Below the pieces are notes generated by a model that had not been told where the DNA came from, did not search any database, and saw nothing but the letters and a program-made list of their open reading frames with translations. Positions 58,389-64,000 of a DNA stretch of 64,000 nt are shown here, piece after piece. The stretch lies in assembly GCA_025738555.1 (NCBI GenBank), contig JAOVFP010000012.1, forward strand, positions 4,030,001-4,094,000, in the 5' to 3' direction. The translations under genes and the position numbers were made by a program. This DNA comes from Cyathus striatus (taxonomy: Eukaryota > Basidiomycota > Agaricomycetes > Agaricales > Nidulariaceae). The stretch's first letter is position 1. Each line of letters opens with the position of its first letter.

Positions 58389-59377
58389 TCAAGCAGCAAT
58401 GGAGTTATCAACTTCAAAGGCTCTCGTGAATTCAATGTTGTACCAAAAATGAGAGAACATACCGTTTGTTAGACTAAGGTGTTCAGACGTTACAGGTTCT
58501 CGGAAAGAAACTATAAAATTTGATAAGTACAACGTATCACAAAGTAGAAGGAACATGCCATGACGAGCACCACTGTCTTTCTTTGCACTTTTACGAATCT
58601 TACGAGGATTCTGGAAGAAAGCTACATGGCACACGGATAAGATATTATACATATAGAATCTATTAGGACTCACAACGTACCCAATAAGCGGAACTTCCTA
58701 AACGACCATGATCTGATGCATTCAACCGCCATCTCTCGGAACTGAGAATTTTTCTTAAGCAGTGACATTATCCAAACCGGGTTAACGATCTGATCCTTAT
58801 TAACAAGGTAAGGTGTGAGATTCAGGACTATCATAAGAACAGATGCGATCCTCATATCCGGAAGTTTGTCTGTGCAATACCTAAAGAGGAATGCGTTTTG
58901 AGTCTTAATCAAGGAGTCCATGGCTTCATGCTCGGAAGTGCTCTACAAGTCGTTGCCCTCCCGAAGAATGTCGTGAGGAAATGTGTAACGTTCGTCCGGA
59001 GTATCTTGAAAAACCTCTGATTCATGTTGTATTGAAGCTGTTTCAAACGATAAAAGGTAGTAATGTTACTCACTTAATATCCTGAATTTTCGAAATGTCC
59101 ACCCCCTGATGCACTCCATCATCAGGTCACGGAATTCAAGATTCGTCTCTACCATAGTTTGAATAAGCTCAAAGTAAGGCACTTCGAATTCTAGATGAGG
59201 GGTATGTCTGACGATGCAAAAAACGACATCGACTATGAGATAGTCCGCAAGAGTCGGTTTGTTGTATTTGGGCTTGTGAGCAAATCTCTGTTTTATTTCA
59301 TCATCGAGCTGCTTATGTTGGAGCTCATTCCATAAGTCAGGACCTTATTCAAGCATCATCTCGTTAGTGATTCCCAT
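58389..59377 (-). pseudogene. decayed copy of B (B copy 2)
   Basis: Same exon order as B with matching splice sites, including the final short exon (FEVDNSIAA before the stop at 58389). Two nonsense changes are seen. The codon after MMLE is TAA (59345-59347) where B has CAA. In the second repeat domain, TGG has become TAG (58943-58945) in NDL-x-SxSEH. Both are C:G to T:A changes. The remaining reading frames are conserved enough to show the WTFRKFRIL and WSFRKFRLLG ends of the two domains. With a stop within the first dozen codons this copy is unlikely to make protein. Confidence 0.8.
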
Positions 59378-59710
59378 GTCGAGGGAGCAGGTGAAGACTA
59401 AGTCAGTGGGTGAAGTGTTGTGGTTGAGAATGGGTTGTGTACATTCGACTCTGACTGAACCATTGTCCCTACGTAGCACACCACATGACCGGGACCGGGA
59501 CCGCGTTGCCAGTTGCTGGTTAAGTACCAGTGATCCCGAACGGGCTAACTTTTCCCGCGACACTACTGACTACATGGTACATTGTGGGCCATTTGTGGGC
59601 ACATGTGGCCCGTGGGGCCTATGTTCGCCTGTGATAGAAAGTTCTTATCGTAAGTACATACATATATCACAACCGCTGCCCACACCAACTCGAGTCTAAT
59701 CATCGACACG
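59378..59710. promoter_or_regulatory. short divergent region between the decayed B and A copies
   Basis: 333 bp between the two start codons, against 731 bp in the first unit. Sequence near both starts is similar to the first unit (CCACATGACCGG, then a TATATCA stretch before A), while the middle of the first unit has no counterpart. Confidence 0.4.
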
Positions 59711-62700
59711 ATGAACAGCAGTATACTTCAACAAGGTCGAGATATGTGGGACGAGTCCGAGCACAGAAGACTCGATGAAGAAATTAAGAAGAAATTCGCA
59801 AGTCGGGACGAGTTCGACCCTCTTGATTTAGGCCCCGGAGCCATATTCCAGCTCCTACATCATATTTTGCGGCATACTCCATTCATAGCTTACGATGTCG
59901 ATATCGTTGAATTATTAGTGCAGAAATCAGAAACTGATGGTGCATTTAACAAGCTTCTGGTGGAGTGTGTCATAGGCTGGACATTTCGGGAAATACAAAT
60001 ATTAGGTGAGTTCCACATCAGGTCATTTTGCAGCAAAACACAAGTGATAACCTACATACATATCAGCTGCAGTTCAGGAGGCAAGCCTAACGTATGAATC
60101 AGTGGGAACAGTTGAAATTAGTCTCCCAGACAATGTGCTTTTACAAGGACAAGACTTATGGACCTCTTTGGATCACGAAAAAATGGATGCTACGATTGCA
60201 AGTTTTTATGCAAAACAGACGATGTACATCACAGAAAAGCCTTTGCACACGAACATAGCAACTGTCCTTCAACTTGTGATTTCTTTAACCCCTAAACTTA
60301 TCTATAACGATCTTTATGGCACAACCATGCTGGTGACAATACTTCAGAACAACACTCAGTTTTATAACCTTGCTATGGAATGCATAAAAACATGGAAATT
60401 TCGTAAATTTCGGCTGTTGGGCGCGTTGCAGCGTATGTCTTATTGTCAATTTAGTTTAACAAACAATGAACTACTTGCAGCACTGTTCCAAGATTCCTCA
60501 AGTAGGGATGCTCTACGTCAACTGCCACCATACATTAACTACACAAGCAGTAAATCTACCATCTTTTGCACTACTATGGGACTGATGATTAATGTGGCTA
60601 TTGTTGCTTTCCAGAGGAAGGTATAATAAATATTACACTATAAGGACTACTGACATTTCTGACTTTCATACTAAGCCGTACAGCAATCATGGAATATGCC
60701 GTTCGTCGGAGAAACACATCATCTTCTTTTCGATACAATAACCAATATGAACAGAAATAGAGGATCAGCTCCATATGCAAACCACCTGTCCATTATTCAG
60801 AGCTCTGGAATGGGAAAATCCAGAACAGTATATGAGATATCAAAACTCCTGTTTACTGTGCCATTCAATTTGCTCCCCAGTGACAACAGTAAGTATCTTA
60901 AATTAAATTAAATTTTCAGCCAGTGGAATATGAAATGTTCCTGATAGCATTCGGGTTCCCCTTATCGGACACAGAAGTTCGAGACTACCTTGCTAGACAC
61001 TATGACTCGCTTAATGCAGCGAAGGCATCGTACAGAATTTTCTTCATGAAGCTTTTTGAAATACTTTGTGATGTCATTAACGGCTTCCGACAGATGCATT
61101 CTAATGATAAACAAGAGGGGTTCGCCAAGTTCTGGCACATACACCTTCAATAGGAGAAAAATGGTGTCTCTAATCGGACCCAATTCTACAAGAGTGCTGT
61201 CGATGTTAGTATTATTGATTTTGCTGAATGTTATATTCACTGAAATTTGTATCTTGTACATATTTATTAACAGCTGGCATATAAATCTATTGAAGATTAT
61301 TCTAACCTTTCTGAAACAGATCGAATCGAGAAATTTTCGCCTTCCAATTTTCTAAAAGGAGCAAAAAACCTGCAAGATATCATTCTGCACAGAAGTGGTG
61401 GAAATGCCGTTGAAACACATAGCGTGAATATACTTCTGTGCTTCGATGAAGCACGTATATTGTGTGATTATACCATCACAGATCATGGGGAGTCAAAGAG
61501 AACACTATATGACGTGTTGACGTTTGTGCTTTCAGAACTGGTTGACATAAACCTGTTCTACATCACGCTTGCCACCAATTCTCATCTAGGACGATTTGCC
61601 CCTCCAAACTCTTTGCATCCATCCGCGCGTATTCAAAACAACGAAGGGGTGCTTCAAACACCCTTTACAGAATTACCTTTTGACTGTTTATTTCGGAATG
61701 AGAAGTTCTTTAAGGTCGGAAAAACGACACTGGGCGATATATACCAAACTGGATATCTCGTTAAATTCGGCCGGCCACTGTACGTAATGTTTTGGATTGA
61801 AATTCGTGCTCATAACATTGTTTATTTTAGTTTTGGGGCGTTATGGAATGCACATAAAGACCTAAATACTAATGTCAATATGATAGAATTCGCTCGCATG
61901 AAGCTTCTTGGCTTCTCGTCAGATTTCACTGCACCACAAATCAAAACCGATGATATGACGGACAGGGATAAAATCCTCTTACTAGCCATTCTTGGAACGC
62001 GACTTCTATTGGAAATTGAACCGAAACGATCACACGGTAAAAATGCCGAACAAACATTAGTTGAACAGCATTTGCGAGTGGTATATAGTATACCACGCCA
62101 CAGAGAGTACTACCGGTCGGGCTATCCTTCTGAGCCAATTTTTGCTGAAGTTGCAGCGCAGGAAATAGCCAAAATGTCACACATTCCTAAAGCGCTCGTG
62201 CAATTGATATCGGAAGAGTTCCTTGACAAAGGAGAGGGCGGTGAACTCGTTTCTCGGATGTTGCTTACATCAGCTTACGACGCTGCCAGTCGCTTGACTC
62301 TCAGAAACATAGATGTTGCTGAGCCGAGCAATATTTGTTATAGCAGACCCGTCGCTGTAATCGCCTTCATGGAGCAATCACTGGGTGACCGGGTGAAGGA
62401 TTTTGTCTTAGAGTGCTCGGCATATAACCACGACATAAAATTCAAGGATGCATTTAAAAATGCATATGTTCGCTTCACTCATTTTGGGTGATTTGGAAAA
62501 GACAATCTAATAAACTCTTTCACATCCCTATCAGCTTTCGCTCGTGCCATGGCCATTCAGTGCCACAAACAACAACGTACCATTGACATCGTTCCCCCAA
62601 TATATTTTGTCAACGATGACAAGAATTTTTCCAACACTAAGATGGTATTGGATCAGACATCCGCATTTCTGATTCAAATCAAAAATAGGTCACAGAAAGA

Positions 62701-63064
62701 GTTTAAACCAATTGATGAGGCAGATGTCGGTGGTTTCTTCTCACAGCTATCTGATCACCAAGATTCAAAACCCTACATTTCGATCACCATGAACCTTGGT
62801 GTGCATGGAAAGGAGGAGGTTATCGGTCATGAATTAAAAGTGCAGAATCCCAGCAACCGACCTCGATTTGAGCTTGAGTTTGTGGGGTTTGGTTCAACAG
62901 ATCTGTATCGAAATACAGAAGGTGAAATACATCACTACCGAACGCTACTATCCATTGGATCTCTATTTGAGGAGCACGATCGTCAAGACCCGGCCTCGAT
63001 TGCAGCTGTCAGGCGGTTGAAGTCGGTTTGGGAAGGTGGAGAATACGATTGGATTGGGCAGTGA
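59711..63064 (+). pseudogene. decayed copy of A (A copy 2)
   Basis: Aligns over its whole length with A (6963-10293), with the same exon pattern and motifs (Walker A SSGMGKSRTV near 60800, Walker B ILLCFDEA near 61430, FLIQIKNR near 62670). Two nonsense changes are present: CAG to TAG at 61151-61153, between the NTPase motifs, and CGA to TGA at 62489-62491 before the nuclease core. One in-frame 3-bp insertion (extra Thr before DLYRN) is also seen near 62895. The gene is otherwise well conserved, so the decay is recent. Without readthrough, only the N-terminal repeat domains and Walker A region could be translated, which would resemble a longer B. Confidence 0.85.
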
Positions 63065-63192
63065 AAGATGAACTGCTACCCTTATTATGCAAGGAACAAT
63101 TGTCGTATAGTTACTACTAGTGCACACACAATTTATGTCAAAATTGTATACTAAAGTCACAGATATTTGAAGATTTAGAGTGCATGACTGGC

Positions 63193-64000
63193 TCATAAAA
63201 CCTTCTCAACAAGCACCACACTCTCCCTCTCCAAAACCTCCCTAATCGGATCACAAATCTCATTCGTATACAGAGCAAGCACACCAGACGTCTTAAAAAC
63301 ATCATCCAGCACCAACTGCGTCGTAATACCACACGGCAACCCCACAGTGAGCGCCATAGTGAGCGCCATAGCGGAGTGTCCTGATGGGCTATTATCGTAC
63401 GCTTCAAGCGCGGAGGCGATGATATCCTACACCCATATCGGCTTATACACGATATAAAGGAGAGAAAGAAGACAAACCTCCTTGCCATCAGCCCACTCGA
63501 TGTAAAACTTGTGCTGGAGCAGAGCATAACAAGATCACGCTCGCCCTGCTCGTACTTCATCGACCGCTCAAGTCTCGTGCAAAGCGTATCGAGCAAATTC
63601 CCAGCGCGTGAAACAACTTTCTCATCCGAGAAAAGTCCAATCCATCTCAACCCCAAAATGATCCTGCTCATCTCGGCCTCATTGGGGAACTCACAAATCG
63701 CCTTGATGTGCTCAACAATAGACCTACAAACCAATCAGTCTCGCAGAGTATAAAGAAAAGAGAAACATACGCCCCGGGAGCATCATTAGCACCAACAACC
63801 TTCTGACTAACCTCGACCCAAGTAAGCTCATCACCCAACCACGCCTTCTCACTCGCATCCAACCATCCCAATTTCACAAGCGCCTTAATAAACCCAGGGA
63901 ACCCAGCATACCTCAACGTACCCCACACAACTGTCTCCGCCCCCGGAATATTATAAAACTCACGGAACGGAACGGAGTTCCGGTTAGGAGACGCAACGAA
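63193..64000 (-). pseudogene. LYS9: saccharopine reductase 3' fragment (LYS9 copy 3, cut by window end)
   Basis: Same exons and order as copy 1: LVEKVV-type end at 63193, the MALTMALT duplication (near 63360), LDTLCTRLE (near 63585), WLDASEKAWLG (near 63850). It shares with copy 1 the 12-bp MALT duplication and the 5-bp duplication after VML (near 63525), which shifts the frame. It lacks the TGA found at KLG-W-LD in copy 1 and keeps the intact FREFYN frame that copy 2 has lost. The 5' part runs off the window. Confidence 0.85.

Noticed and set aside
61596..61787. Small plus-strand frames and antisense frames inside the A copies (also 7374-7796 and 8259-8459 minus)
   Set aside because: They overlap conserved exons in the wrong frame or strand and contain no motif of their own.

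Overview
The window looks like nuclear DNA of a mushroom-forming basidiomycete (Agaricomycete). The evidence is genes broken by many short GT-AG introns (about 32-70 nt), DUF6534-type membrane proteins, a Mug135-like protein, lineage-specific kinase-like and nuclease-fold proteins, and a saccharopine reductase of the kind fused to spermidine synthase in basidiomycetes. No tRNA, rRNA, bacterial operon, CRISPR array or recognisable transposase/reverse transcriptase was seen. All calls come from reading the sequence and joining exons by hand; no database search was run.

Layout. Most of the window is a mosaic of duplicated and broken gene pieces with a few intact genes between them. Three gene families recur. 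(1) A Crinkler-like P-loop NTPase/nuclease gene (here 'A') lies head-to-head with a short paralogue ('B'). The pair looks intact at 5.25-10.29 kb, is duplicated but decayed at 58.39-63.06 kb, and survives as fragments at 29.45-30.05 kb and 39.09-43.02 kb, the last split by two small TIR elements. (2) LYS9 (saccharopine reductase) 3' fragments on the minus strand follow convergently after three of the A copies (10.43, 30.18 and 63.19 kb). (3) Fragments of a SET3/SET4-like SET-domain gene occur at least seven times on both strands (0-1.3, 11.65-13.9, 16.4-16.8, 17.9-19.0, 31.6-34.0, 37.3-37.5 and 50.2-55.1 kb).

Genes that look intact: B (5251-6231, minus, 285 aa), A (6963-10293, plus, 998 aa in seven exons), two DUF6534 membrane proteins (14045-15565 plus; 34186-35668 minus), a PD-(D/E)XK-like protein (20194-21599, minus, 435 aa) divergent from a kinase-like gene (22280-23191, plus, 270 aa), a second PD-(D/E)XK-like gene with an acidic tail (43232-44460, minus), a 151-aa lineage protein (45159-45664, plus) and a Mug135-like gene (55453-56303, plus). 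Broken genes also include a nuclease-kinase fusion (27.85-29.08 kb), an exo-beta-1,3-glucanase (GH5_9) fragment (38.5-39.09 kb) and two copies of a Ser/Pro-rich gene (46-49.4 and 56.7-57.35 kb).

How it may work together (inference). The best candidate for an undescribed system is the divergent A/B pair. A carries two copies of a ~105-residue N-terminal repeat domain, then an NTPase, then a nuclease-like domain. B carries only the two repeat domains plus a short tail. Such a long-effector/short-partner arrangement, co-duplicated as a unit, could be effector plus regulator or antidote, or simply a duplicated gene and its truncated paralogue. Around it lie three other nuclease-fold gene families, two of them linked to kinase-like domains, which makes this an accessory, fast-turnover region.
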